DNA of 28,681 nt, taken from Branchiostoma floridae (Eukaryota; Chordata; Leptocardii; Amphioxiformes; Branchiostomatidae). The notes under the pieces are model-generated. The model was not told the origin of the DNA. It did no database searches and saw only the letters and a list, made by a program, of their open reading frames with translations. The DNA is taken from contig NC_049984.1 in the NCBI RefSeq assembly GCF_000003815.2, positions 12,783,377 through 12,812,057 of the forward strand, written 5' to 3'. Below are positions 9,050 to 18,625 of the stretch, in pieces. The first letter of the stretch is position 1. Every line of letters starts with the position of its first letter. Both the position numbers and the translations under genes were made by a program.

Positions 9050-11739
9050 CCAGTTCTGCACAGCGGGAATGAAAACCTTGGTCTTGTGTCTCACTGCTTG
9101 GATATCACCCTGTTGTTGTGATATCGGATTTGCATGATAATTCCACACGTTTTACCACCATTTGTATTCATGAACAACATGCATGTTATCGGACTTCATA
9201 TTACCAGGGATCAAGGGTCTGTCTCATATCTGATCAACAAAGTCTGGGATCAATGACGGATGCTCTCTTCCATTTTCAGGGTCAAGATGCCAAATGTCTA
9301 CAGAGATTGGCCATTGAGATTATCAGTATACAGTTGTATATAAAGTTAAGGGAACGCAAATTGCTCTCAAGGTACAGCATGTAAATGATATTAGAAACGT
9401 ATTAAGGTTCTGACACAATAATCAGTGTGCGAGGAATAGTCATCTGAAATTTGGTTGTTTTGAGGTATAACGTTAATGCAAAGTGATATCGTTCTTGACT
9501 TTTTGATTTTATACTGTTTCAAATAGTACCAGCTGTAACTGCATGAAAACTGGTAAAAGTCTTGTTGGACAGAAACTCTATGGCTCTATTGGTTCCCTGG
9601 CTTGTGATAGGCCATAGTGATTTGATTAACTGGATGACCTCCCCTGGGGACCCTAAAACTGATATGCTGTTGTAGACAAAAAGTTAAGCAACAAAAAAAT
9701 ATCTGGACAGTTGGTCAGCAAGATCAAACAAATGACCGAACACACATAACATGGTATAGCAAACATTGAATTATTTACTTTTGTTCCTTCAGATCTTTGA
9801 CTTTTAAAGACTTTGCTCATTAGTATCTGATTTCTGATAGCTTGTTGCAATTTACAGTCTATACTTGCAGCTTCTTTGTACAATCTACAGCATGGCCACA
9901 TTTTTTTTTACGTAGACGAACATTGATGTCGATGGATTGCCTGGATATCATCCTTACAATCAAGTCAGTGTGGCCTTACAGTGAAGCTACTGACGCCAAG
10001 CATGATAAAATATCTTGTCTGTCTCACAAAAAGTTACCCTGCACAGTACATATATTATAGGATTCTCCATTGACACGTGGAGTTTTTGCGTGTATCCTCC
10101 CTTTCTTATGTAAACAAACTTAACACCTGTTCTAAAAAAATTTCTTTGTCATTCAAGGTTGTATTCAAAGTAAGATAAACAACTTGCATTTGTATGTCAA
10201 AAGTAGATATACCAGATACGAGATGTCAGCAAATTCACTGAAATAGAATTAGTTAATTATGCAGGTCTAATTTAGCAAAGGAGTAAGGAATCCATACAAA
10301 TATATTCCAGTTCAAAGAAGGAATTAGATAGAATTGATAGATTACTCATCTTTATCATCAAGAGTGAACTGACAGAACAACAACAAGTAATGGGAAAAAC
10401 TGGTTGGACAAATGTGTTAAACATAACATATTCCAAGGACACGGATGTCATAAGGTTCCCAGGAATGGTATAACCTAATGCCCAGTGTACATGATGTTGG
10501 TCATTGCACAGCTGGTGAGTCCATTCTGTACCCATTACTTCCTGTTTGGTGGTATTGGATGGAACAGACATGTACAGCTTCCCAAGGTCTCATACGCCCA
10601 TTGGGCTGTATCACTGGGTTTAATGAGAAAATACACATATTTTATGGACTCATGTAATCTAAAACAGTTTTTTTCTGAACATGTTTTGCTTTCTATTGTA
10701 AGCACCCTTGAAAATATGCCCCCAAAATTGAATGGATGAAACAATATTTACGACATTTATAACTATAATTAGTCAATGTCCGCAAGAGGCCCTGTTGGAC
10801 AAGAAAGTGTATACGTACCAAAATTGCTCAAAGGCTGAAACTTTTCTAACTGATCCTGTCATTAATAAACAAGGTGGGTTTGCTGAAAAGGAATTTACAA
10901 TTGACACAAGCACATGCGCTTTGGGCCTAATTCTAATTAGACATGATTCTTTTAACTTAATTAAGGTTACCCCTCAGAGTAATACAAAATCAAACCTGCA
11001 GTAGGCTGCATACTGGCCGTACTGGGTAGTTATACCCCATTTAAACATAATATATACATAGCACTAGCCCAGCACATAGCATAGCCTGCAACTTGTTTAG
11101 ACTGATTTGTGACAGACAGTAGATCATGTGACTAGACAAACATTAGGTCTAGTCTGCAGTCAGCATGATACATGTATACAACCAACTGTGTGGTGTGTTC
11201 TCAAAGGGGTGTGCATGTTTCCATCTGTCAGCTTCCTTTATGGTACTGTTGAAGGCGCTTGACAATATCAAATATTTGACTGTATACTACTGGTTTTGAA
11301 GTGATGTTATGTGACTGCCTACTAACTCACAGGTTTATGTCCCAGTGCTTTGAATGCCGTACCGATTTACATATTATTAGTCACATTAATATCCAATCAT
11401 TATGAGTTAGACTTTGACCTGCTCAAAAGTATTTTTCCCTGTTACAGTTACATATTGATATTGATTTGTTGTGCCAATTCATTCTAGTGACACTGAAGAA
11501 GATGTCTGATGGATGATGCTCAGAATGCCTGGAAGCAATCTCTGTATCTCATCCAGTCATAGAGATTGATTTGTCTATAGATGTTGTTTACCTAGATGTC
11601 TAAGCTTTTTGTTCTTTATCAGTAACTGATTTCTAACCATGTGGTGATTGTGCAAATATTACAGCCTCAGTTGTATGTCTATTATTGATATGTCATTCAC
11701 TCTAACTGGACGAACAATTGTATGCTTGCCAACATACAG

Positions 11740-11820
11740 AAACTGCGTGTTGGGAGTTTGAACCAACCAGGTGGGGCACAGAAGCCACGACGGAAGGCGG
11801 CACCTTTGCAGCAGTGGCAG
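11740..11820 (+). CDS. Candidate alternative GLG1 exon (27 codons, Gln/Pro/Arg-rich)
   Basis: The 81-bp stretch follows CCAACATACAG and ends CAG|GCAAGG. It is open in phase 0 and fits between exons 1 and 2 without breaking the frame. It would encode KLRVGSLNQPGGAQKP then RRKAAPLQQWQ. The composition matches the Gln/Pro-rich region expected here. The donor is the same six bases, GCAAGG after CAG, as at exon 2. Local GC is higher than in surrounding intron. Against it, the acceptor has only a weak pyrimidine tract and a competing GT donor exists at 11771. It could be a cassette exon or chance. Confidence 0.35.
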
Positions 11821-12640
11821 GCAAGGGTTGGTCATCCCGTACCATGTTAGACTCCCAGTTCTCATCACATCATGGAGCTTTATGTATCATTGTGTACCAA
11901 CTAACCATCCTTGCTCATATCCACCACCAGGTTCCTGCAATAAGCAAGTTCATAGATCTAACTGGGCATGGGCAGGTCAAAGGTGAAGATCCCTGATATA
12001 TTAACAAATATGTCTGTACATTATTATGCAAACTGACCAACAGAGTCCATCATGTGCCATATCAAAACTTGTATAAGCATGTTTGAGGCAAGAACTACAG
12101 TAATGGGCCTTCACCTTTGACAAGTGAACATGCATGGTTGGATCTGTGAATGTACTTATATGAAGAGAAACCACATACATTGTATTTGTCCTAATGACTA
12201 ACTATAATTTGCTCCATCACAAGAACAGCTACATGTACCATGACATCATCAGTGAGAAACAGTGCCTTGTCTTAACTCACACTTACTTTCCATTTCCAGG
12301 ATACCAAATAACTTATGTTCCCCTCATACCATTTACAACACCTGTACAATGTAACTTCATGTTCTAACCAAGTCTTGTCCTTACAATATACTAAAGCTGT
12401 AGAGAACATTGTAACAGCTGTCATTGTGGTCATTTCAGGCTCTGAAGAGAGTGAGAGATATGCCAATATGATTCCAAAGAATGTGGCAGGCTTTCACCCA
12501 TTAAGGTTGAAAGTCTGTCACTGTTATGTGTGATAGATTTGTTTTGATCCAGACACTGTCATCAACATGTGAATCTAGCTTGGGCTAGTAGGAATTTGGG
12601 TCACTTTCAGGAAAAAGTTGTTAATCAATACTTGTATATA

Positions 12641-12834
12641 CGGTCAAACCTGCATGTGCAAATGACCACCTTTAGACTTTACGTACCTGGCCTATGTGAC
12701 TACTTTTTCACGGTCCCTTACATAATTATTGCTATTGACAAGTATCAAGGATCCAGTCTATAGTGACCACTGACTATCTGTCCACAACATAGACCAGATT
12801 TTATAGTTTCCTTGGTCTTCTTGGGCAGGTTTGA
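12641..12834. mobile_element. Short TIR element (GTCAAACCTGC ends) in TA-rich target
   Basis: The left end GGTCAAACCTGC is matched by the right end GGGCAGGTTTGATT read in reverse. TATATA lies directly outside both ends (12635-12640 and 12836-12841), consistent with a TA-type target duplication. It is a relative of the element at 281-512. It is 194 bp and non-coding. Confidence 0.65.
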
Positions 12835-13335
12835 TTATATATATGTGCATATATACATGTAATTAACTTGGCCACTCTGGTAAACCAAATCAGCACCAGC
12901 ACTACTGTAGAACAAAGCAGTTTTGTCAAGCTGGGAAAGGTGATACTGTTCAACCTTGACTGAAAAAAGAGGATATTAGAGATACCCTTCTCAGTACCAC
13001 AGCTGTTTACAGTTTCTGTACTGGTAAGGACAACTTACCGCTTGAGTACAACCAGTATGTGGTTGACTCAGTTGTGGTCACAGCAGCCACATTGGGATCC
13101 AGTCAAAGTAGAGCTATGGCTGGGTGGAAATCAGTATGTTAGTTGTTACACAACAATATGTTAAAAATTATAATTTTATAGTATTGTTTTACATTTTTTT
13201 GAAATGTAAATCACTGTTATTTCTCAGATATATAAGTCCATACAATACAGTGTGTACAAATCAGTATGTTTAAGTCATCATAAAACTTAGGTGTACAATT
13301 TTTATAAAATGTTGTTTGTATGTAACATATTTCAG

Positions 13336-13632
13336 ATACCACCCCAAAATGTGCCGGTCCAGCAACAACCAATACAGCAGCAGCAACAATTACAGGGACA
13401 GCAGGCTCTACAGGGGCAGCAAGCCCAAGTTCCGCGGGTCCAGGCATATAATGTCGTACCCCAGCAAATGTTACAGCAGAATGCTGCCATGCAGCCAAAG
13501 GTTCCCAACCAGCCAAACATTGTTCCCCTGCAGCAAAATCCCGCTGCCAATCCGCCAAACGTGCTCGCACCTCTTAACAATGCTGGCCAACAAAATGCAC
13601 CACTCGGACAGGTTCAGGGAATCAATCAACAG
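13336..13632 (+). CDS. GLG1: GLG1 orthologue, coding exon 2: Gln/Pro/Asn-rich luminal region
   Basis: The exon is 99 codons in phase 0 at both ends and follows ACATATTTCAG. The peptide starts IPPQNVPVQQQPIQQQQQLQ, continues with GQQALQGQQAQVPRVQAYN and VVPQQMLQQNAAMQPKVPNQ, and ends GQVQGINQQ. It has no Cys, which fits the unstructured Gln-rich segment that precedes the Cys-rich repeats in vertebrate GLG1. The end is set by CAG|GCAAGG, a GC donor that is otherwise perfect. The alternative CAG|GTTCAG at 13613 keeps the same phase and would shorten the exon by six codons, but its match to consensus is much poorer. The frames open on the opposite strand and in +2 are shadows of the CAG-rich sequence. 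Confidence 0.75.
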
Positions 13633-15634
13633 GCAAGGATAACCACTGTAGTGATACCATGTCTCTTTTTGCACCTTCCTTCTATAGATAAAGGTCCACA
13701 TTGACTTACTAACACCATCTGTATACGTGTGTGCATGTGTGTGTGTATTACGACAGTGCACTGTCATGCGACTTTCATTGTAAGGAACTTAACAAGCAGG
13801 CCCCTCTCTGAAAGCTTGCATGACCAACACCGAGGTCATCACATGATGGTTTGTGAAAAGACAATTGCACGAAGCTCTGATCCCTCTTTAGACACAGAAA
13901 AATACCATCGCTGGTGACGTCGCAGTCAACAATATTTGCCCATCTTTTTATTTGTGTAAAGTGGGCCTTATCATTTGTCGTCCCATCAGTCCCAAGCCAG
14001 TTGTATGATGTATGATACTGCTTTGCGCAGGGACAGAAACGGTATTTTTCTCTGAAAGCTTCGTATTTTGCCAATCCAAAATTGGTACAAATGTACATGC
14101 AAGATCTATCCATGGCCTAACAGCATATCTGCCTACACAGCGCCGGTTTCCCATTACCGCTGTCCCTTCTGATTTCTGTGTGCAACGTACAAATTGGATG
14201 CCGGCATGCCCTCACAACGGGGGGAGGTTAAACCATTTTCTGGACGTGCGTGTAGGTGAGAGGTGCTTGCTGAGATAACACCTGGCCAGGGCATGCTTCA
14301 TGTACTTACCAGTAACCCAACTGGGTGGGATTGCTTATGTATCAGCTGTGGCGGGACTTAGTACTCTCATTTGTACACCAGCAGACCAGCAAGTGTACAA
14401 GCTTACAAATTGATGTCAACTGAGAAGGGATCTGCTGGGCTTAGGGTCTGTTGTAGTTGAGGCCAGATGGAATCCTGTCAGAGAATATAAATTTCTGTTT
14501 GTGAACTAGTTTACATTTTTGGCGATGCCTCAGGAGCGCGCCTAATAGTATGTATGTTCTATGTCTTTTTGTGACTTGATGGATGGAGGTTCTGGTAATT
14601 ACATGTTTCTGGAATGTCACCAACAGTTTGGAAGCAGATTTGCACTTTTTGAATCACATACCTTGACCTAAGCACTATACTAACTAACTAACTTACAAAC
14701 TAACTAACTACTAGTATCTAACTAACTGCCTTTTTTCCATGCCTAACACAACACTTTCTTCTTCAAAGCTGTTTGTGATATGCAAGGCTATTGTGTTATG
14801 TAGATAGTTCTATTTATATTGTTGGTGACTGTTAGAAGGATTATTACACAATGTAGTTGGCTGGATGCAATGTCACCAGGTCAAATTTGTTGAGGTTATA
14901 ACACGTAGCACATACAAGTATGGAAAATAAACTGCAGCGTAGCCTGGATACCAGCCTTTTTAATACCTTTAGTACGCTCTCTGGGTCACTTTCCAAGTCA
15001 AGATGGGAACCGATTGAGAGAGTGTAATGAAGCTAAAAAAGCTTGCAAAAGTTACGTCCAGGCAACCACAATCTCCTTCAACATGCACCAGCCAGATTGA
15101 TATGATCCAATTCATATATACATGTATCCCCAGGTGGCCAGACAAATGACATTTCTTTGTTGATGTCCATAGTCATGACTTCTGTGGAAATTGGTGGACT
15201 GAAAAAAGGATTGGTTCAGACTCCATTGTAAATTTTTCTTTTTCTCAAACATTTGTCTCTCCTTAAAAGAAAATGTGTATTTATGTCGGGGCATTGAGGT
15301 GATTTTGATGTTATCCCCTTGTATACATGTTCATTCTCTACAGTATAAGTCCAATGAGTTCAAGTAATACAGTTTGGCTTATGATATTAACAAGAAGTTT
15401 CTGAAATAAGTCATTTCATCTGTCTGGTCTATTAGCTCCTTTGGCGTGTATCTTTGATATCATTTTGTGCAATGTCAAGGGGAGCTGCTTTTATATGCCA
15501 TTAAAACTTGTGATGGTTTATAGTATCACAGATGCTTTCCCTATGTGTGGTATTGTACTCTTGCTATATACTGTAATTGCTTTTAAGGCATGAATATGGT
15601 CTCAGCTAACGGTAGCGTTCATGTTTGTCATCAG
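13633..15634 (+). other. GLG1: GLG1 intron 2 (2.0 kb, GC-AG type)
   Basis: Donor GCAAGG, acceptor TTTGTCATCAG. It includes a degenerate CTAA tract at 14680-14727. No other gene-like signal was found. Confidence 0.6.
14680..14727. repeat. Degenerate CTAA microsatellite
   Basis: Runs of CTAACTAACTAAC interrupted by TTACAAA and CTAGTAT. Confidence 0.8.
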
Positions 15635-16060
15635 GGAAATAACTTGGATCTTGGTGGCGGTGGTGTTGGTGGGTTTGCTGGTGGATTCAGGGACGGGGGA
15701 GAAGATGTTAGAGATCAAGGTCAACTCGACCTTCATCCCCTTCCCGGAAAGGTCGCCGACATCGTTGAACGAAACAAGAAACTTGTTCAACAGGTCCAGA
15801 ATGTGAAGGACGAGGGAATGCTGCCGGAGGTGCCAAAGATCCCGCCCAGGGCTCGCAACGACCCCCAGATGAGGATGAAGTTGGATGGAATCCCGCAGAA
15901 GTTGGCGGCACCCGCGGCAGCGAACCAGCGGTCCGGCGGGAAGGGACACATGCGGATTGCGGACAACCTTGCTTGTCGGGAAGACGTCCAGCGACTTTGT
16001 GCACACAACGTGAGGTCAAACAACTTCGCCATTCTTGACTGCTTACAAAATGACCGACCG
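15635..16060 (+). CDS. GLG1: GLG1 orthologue, coding exon 3: linker and first Cys-rich repeat
   Basis: The exon is 142 codons, starts after GTTTGTCATCAG and ends CCG|GTAAGT, phase 0 at both ends. It begins with a Gly-rich patch (GNNLDLGGGGVGGFAGGFRD), then a charged helix-like part (VADIVERNKKLVQQVQNVKD) and a Pro/Arg linker (EVPKIPPRARNDPQMR). It ends ACREDVQRLCAHNVRSNNFA then ILDCLQNDRP. The final part matches the opening of the first GLG1 repeat: CREDV-R-C, a basic/Asn segment, then NN-A-L-CLQ. It contains the first three Cys of the predicted protein (residues 244, 252 and 266). The rest of the repeat must come from an exon I cannot find in this window. A second frame (15621-15806) encodes a hydrophobic peptide and is a shadow. 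Confidence 0.85.
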
Positions 16061-16092
16061 GTAAGTACATGTACATGTTCCTTGTTAAGCCC

Positions 16093-16643
16093 TGGTCACA
16101 TACATCGTACTTTGTACCATTGATAGCTTACTCTGTAAATAGCACGATGATCACGGTAAATGGCAGGTAAATTGTAGGTAAAATCAGCCATCGCAGAGCA
16201 TTGTTCAAAATTTTTCCAACGTTGTTCATTTTTTCACTTGTCTTTTTTGGATAGCCACCTAAACACTGCTATGCTTCTTTAAACGACCAAATGTGGATCT
16301 AGCTGTTGATTGTTATGTCCTCTTGTTAGTGAAAAAGTATCCATTTGGCAACCCTACTCCAGAGACAGACTATGGCCGAGATCTGATCTAATTATGAACC
16401 CACGACTTAACCTACTATTCACCACGTGTATATAGTCATAGAAAAATTTTGATCATCACCTGCGTGTGATGCTGGATAGCCCACATGGAAAATTTAGCGT
16501 TAAATGCAGGCTCTTCTATGGGCACGCTGTTCTCTGGTTGCCCGATGGCTAATTTTATCTACAATTTACCGACGATTTACTGACATTGATGTAGGTTAGC
16601 TTAAAAACCCCAATCGTACGTTGAACTACAATGTTTGTGACCA
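16093..16643. mobile_element. 551-bp element with 100-bp terminal inverted repeats
   Basis: The left arm is 16093-16192 and the right arm is 16544-16643. The outer ends TGGTCACATACAT and ATGTTTGTGACCA are inverted copies. The inner ends GGTAAATTGTAGGTAAAATC and GATGGCTAATTTTATCTACA continue the pairing. Arms are diverged but collinear. The interior has no ORF of note. It starts 33 bp after the donor of GLG1 exon 3. Confidence 0.75.
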
Positions 16644-17028
16644 TGACTTTATATACTTATACTGCTTATATTGCTCCCAATTTTACCTATATGTACGATG
16701 TACGCCGTTATTACCGCATCATTAATGAAATCGTCATCATCATCGATGTACGTGACAGGGCCCTTACTGCAATTGTAAACAGTGACTTTTCTTGTGGCTG
16801 TTCCTGTATAATGTATATGCAAGGACTGGCCATAAGCCAAAACATAAATGGTATGGCTGGACAAATGAATTAATCATATGCTCCTGTGACACTAGTTCAG
16901 CACAGAAATTCAGGTATCAAGCACAGATCACGGGTTTAACACACACGACTGTTGGACATTGCCATATCACATACATGTTGGGTAGCTTAATCCTAAAGCA
17001 TAGATAACAGATGCTGTTCATGATGCTG

Positions 17029-17575
17029 TGGGCGGTTTTAAACTCCGTCAAGAGCAACACATTCGTTTTAAACTCTGGGGCAGTTTTAAACTCTGTCAAG
17101 AGCGACACAGTAGTTTTAAAACTCTGGGGCAGTTTTAAACTCTGTCAAGGGCAATACATTAGTTTTAAACTCTGGGGCAGTTTTAAACTCTGTCAAGGGC
17201 AATACATTAGTTTTAAACTCTGGGGCAGTTTTAAACTCTGTCAAGGGCAATACATTAGTTTTAAACTCTGGGGCAGTTTTAAACTCTGTCAAGGGCAATA
17301 CATTAGTTTTAAACTCTGGGGCAGTTTTAAACTCTGTCAAAGGCAATAAAGTAGTTTTAAACGCTGGGGCAGTTTTAAACTCTGTCAAGAGCAACACAGT
17401 AGTTTTAAACTCTGGGGCAGTTTTAAACTCTGTCAAAGGCAATGCAAAAGTTTTAAACTCGGGGGCATTTTAAACTCTGTCAGGTGCAATACAGTAGTTT
17501 TAAACTGTGGGGAAGTTTAAGAAAATGTCCTTGTTTCAGATTTTTAAAATCTTGGGCAGTTTTAAACTCTGTCAT
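17029..17575. repeat. Minisatellite, about 11 units of 48 bp
   Basis: The anchor GGGGCAG starts at 17077, 17126, 17174, 17222, 17270, 17318, 17366 and 17414, with diverged units at about 17462 and 17509. The period is 48 apart from one 49 and one 47. Each unit holds two copies of AGTTTTAAACTCTG, one followed by GGGC and one by TCAAGGGCAATACATT, so the 48-mer is itself composite (about 18 + 30). The four units near 17150-17330 are almost identical, while the edges are diverged. Because 48 is a multiple of three, long frames stay open on both strands. No start, splice site or family supports coding. Confidence 0.95.
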
Positions 17576-17707
17576 GGGTAATGCAATATTATTACAGTCC
17601 AAATGAAGTTTCCCGAAAGTAGACTTAATGTATGTCTAAGATGACATTTTCCTGAATCGTACTTATTGTTGCATCAAGTCAAACATGTAGAATATATAAA
17701 ATCTTAC

Positions 17708-17757
17708 AATGTACTTTTTTTCCCTACTCCTACACATAGCTCTTTTCATCTTGTATT
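17708..17757 (+). repeat. Left arm of a perfect 50-bp inverted repeat at the gap
   Basis: It runs from AATGTACTTTTTTTCCC to ATCTTGTATT and ends one base before the N run. It is the exact reverse complement of 17864-17913. Confidence 0.95.
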
Positions 17758-17758
17758 C

Positions 17759-17858
17759 NNNNNNNNNNNNNNNNNNNNNNNNNNNNNNNNNNNNNNNNNN
17801 NNNNNNNNNNNNNNNNNNNNNNNNNNNNNNNNNNNNNNNNNNNNNNNNNNNNNNNNNN
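17759..17858. other. Assembly gap (100 N, placeholder size)
   Basis: Exactly 100 undetermined bases, a conventional filler for unknown length. Confidence 1.
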
Positions 17859-17863
17859 AACAC

Positions 17864-17913
17864 AATACAAGATGAAAAGAGCTATGTGTAGGAGTAGGGA
17901 AAAAAAGTACATT
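17864..17913 (-). repeat. Right arm of the perfect 50-bp inverted repeat
   Basis: It starts five bases after the gap with AATACAAGATGAAAAGAG and ends AAAAAAAGTACATT. Identity with the left arm holds over all 50 bases, including the seven-base homopolymer. Confidence 0.95.
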
Positions 17914-18454
17914 ATATTATTATTTGTGGGCTAGATACTAATCAATATGTAGCCGAGGTAGAGAAACTGATTTATTTCAGTCATCAGTGTTAAGATCAGA
18001 GAAAGGTTTTCCATAAGCGATCCTCCGGCACATCAATCTCAATCAGGTCTGCCCATTGATTGCAGCAAACTATTCTAATGGTACGTAGAAGGTGAAGATT
18101 GCTGTAGAATGTTTTTGCTCAACAGGCGGACTGACACAGGTGTCATTTCTCACCTAGGTGCTGGTATAGGGAAAAAATTGTTGAATGTGGTGATGGTGAT
18201 CCTAGACGAAAATGCCCACAAGAGCCTTTTTTTTGGGTCAACTGCTGGCAAGGAACATTAGATTTTTGATCTGAGTGATAGAAACCTTGTAGTATCATTT
18301 TCCAACATTTTTTTCACAAAGGCTCTGAAACTGCCTTTACCTTAACCCTTTATGGACCCTTCATGCAGTTGCAAGCTTTAGCCTTTTTTTTTTTGGGGGG
18401 TTACTATAAGATCCGCTGCAAGCCTCGGACATTTATTCTTACCTGTTATTTAGG

Positions 18455-18625
18455 TTACCATATTTTCTTGAATAAAGTACGGACCCCAATTAAAATACAC
18501 ATCCCTTAATTGGGGCAAGTCCCAGACAGATCTGTGGGACTGAAAGGTGAAATGAAAAAAAACTGAAATATGAAGTATGCACGCAATAACCTCAAACAAA
18601 GTGTGCACCTTTGAGATGAGATCTG
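18455..18625. mobile_element. Third, shorter relative of the 1596/23285 repeat family
   Basis: It begins TTACCATATTTTCTTGAATA with AAAGTACGGACC and contains GCAATAACCTCAAACAAAGT, as at 23490. Inside, CCCCAATTAA and TTAATTGGGG form an inverted pair about 15 bp apart, able to form a hairpin. Confidence 0.55.

Larger units (their letters stand above)
8266..13335 (+). other. GLG1: GLG1 intron 1 (5.07 kb)
   Basis: Donor is GTAAGT and acceptor is ACATATTTCAG. It contains a TIR element at 8872-9049, a possible extra exon at 11740-11820 and a transposon copy at 12641-12834. Otherwise I see ordinary AT-rich intron sequence without recognisable genes. Confidence 0.65.

Noticed and set aside
11926-11984. 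15-codon microexon between CCACCACCAG and CAG|GTCAAA in intron 1
   Set aside because: The donor is weak and the peptide (VPAISKFIDLTGHGQ) has no similarity to GLG1; such pairs arise often by chance.
13316-13642. Alternative plus and minus frames across the Gln-rich exon
   Set aside because: CAG-rich sequence keeps other frames open; only the phase-0 frame joins exons 1 and 3.
15621-15806. Hydrophobic 61-residue frame overlapping GLG1 exon 3
   Set aside because: The phase-0 frame has the GLG1 Cys-rich motif and proper splice borders; this frame hits a stop inside the exon.
17011-17442. Long open frames on both strands of the minisatellite (peptides of 16-residue repeats)
   Set aside because: They result from a 48-bp period without stops. 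No start context, splice sites or known family supports coding.
17663-17912. Short peptides on both sides of the second gap with the same sequence on opposite strands
   Set aside because: This is the perfect inverted repeat translated twice, not two genes.
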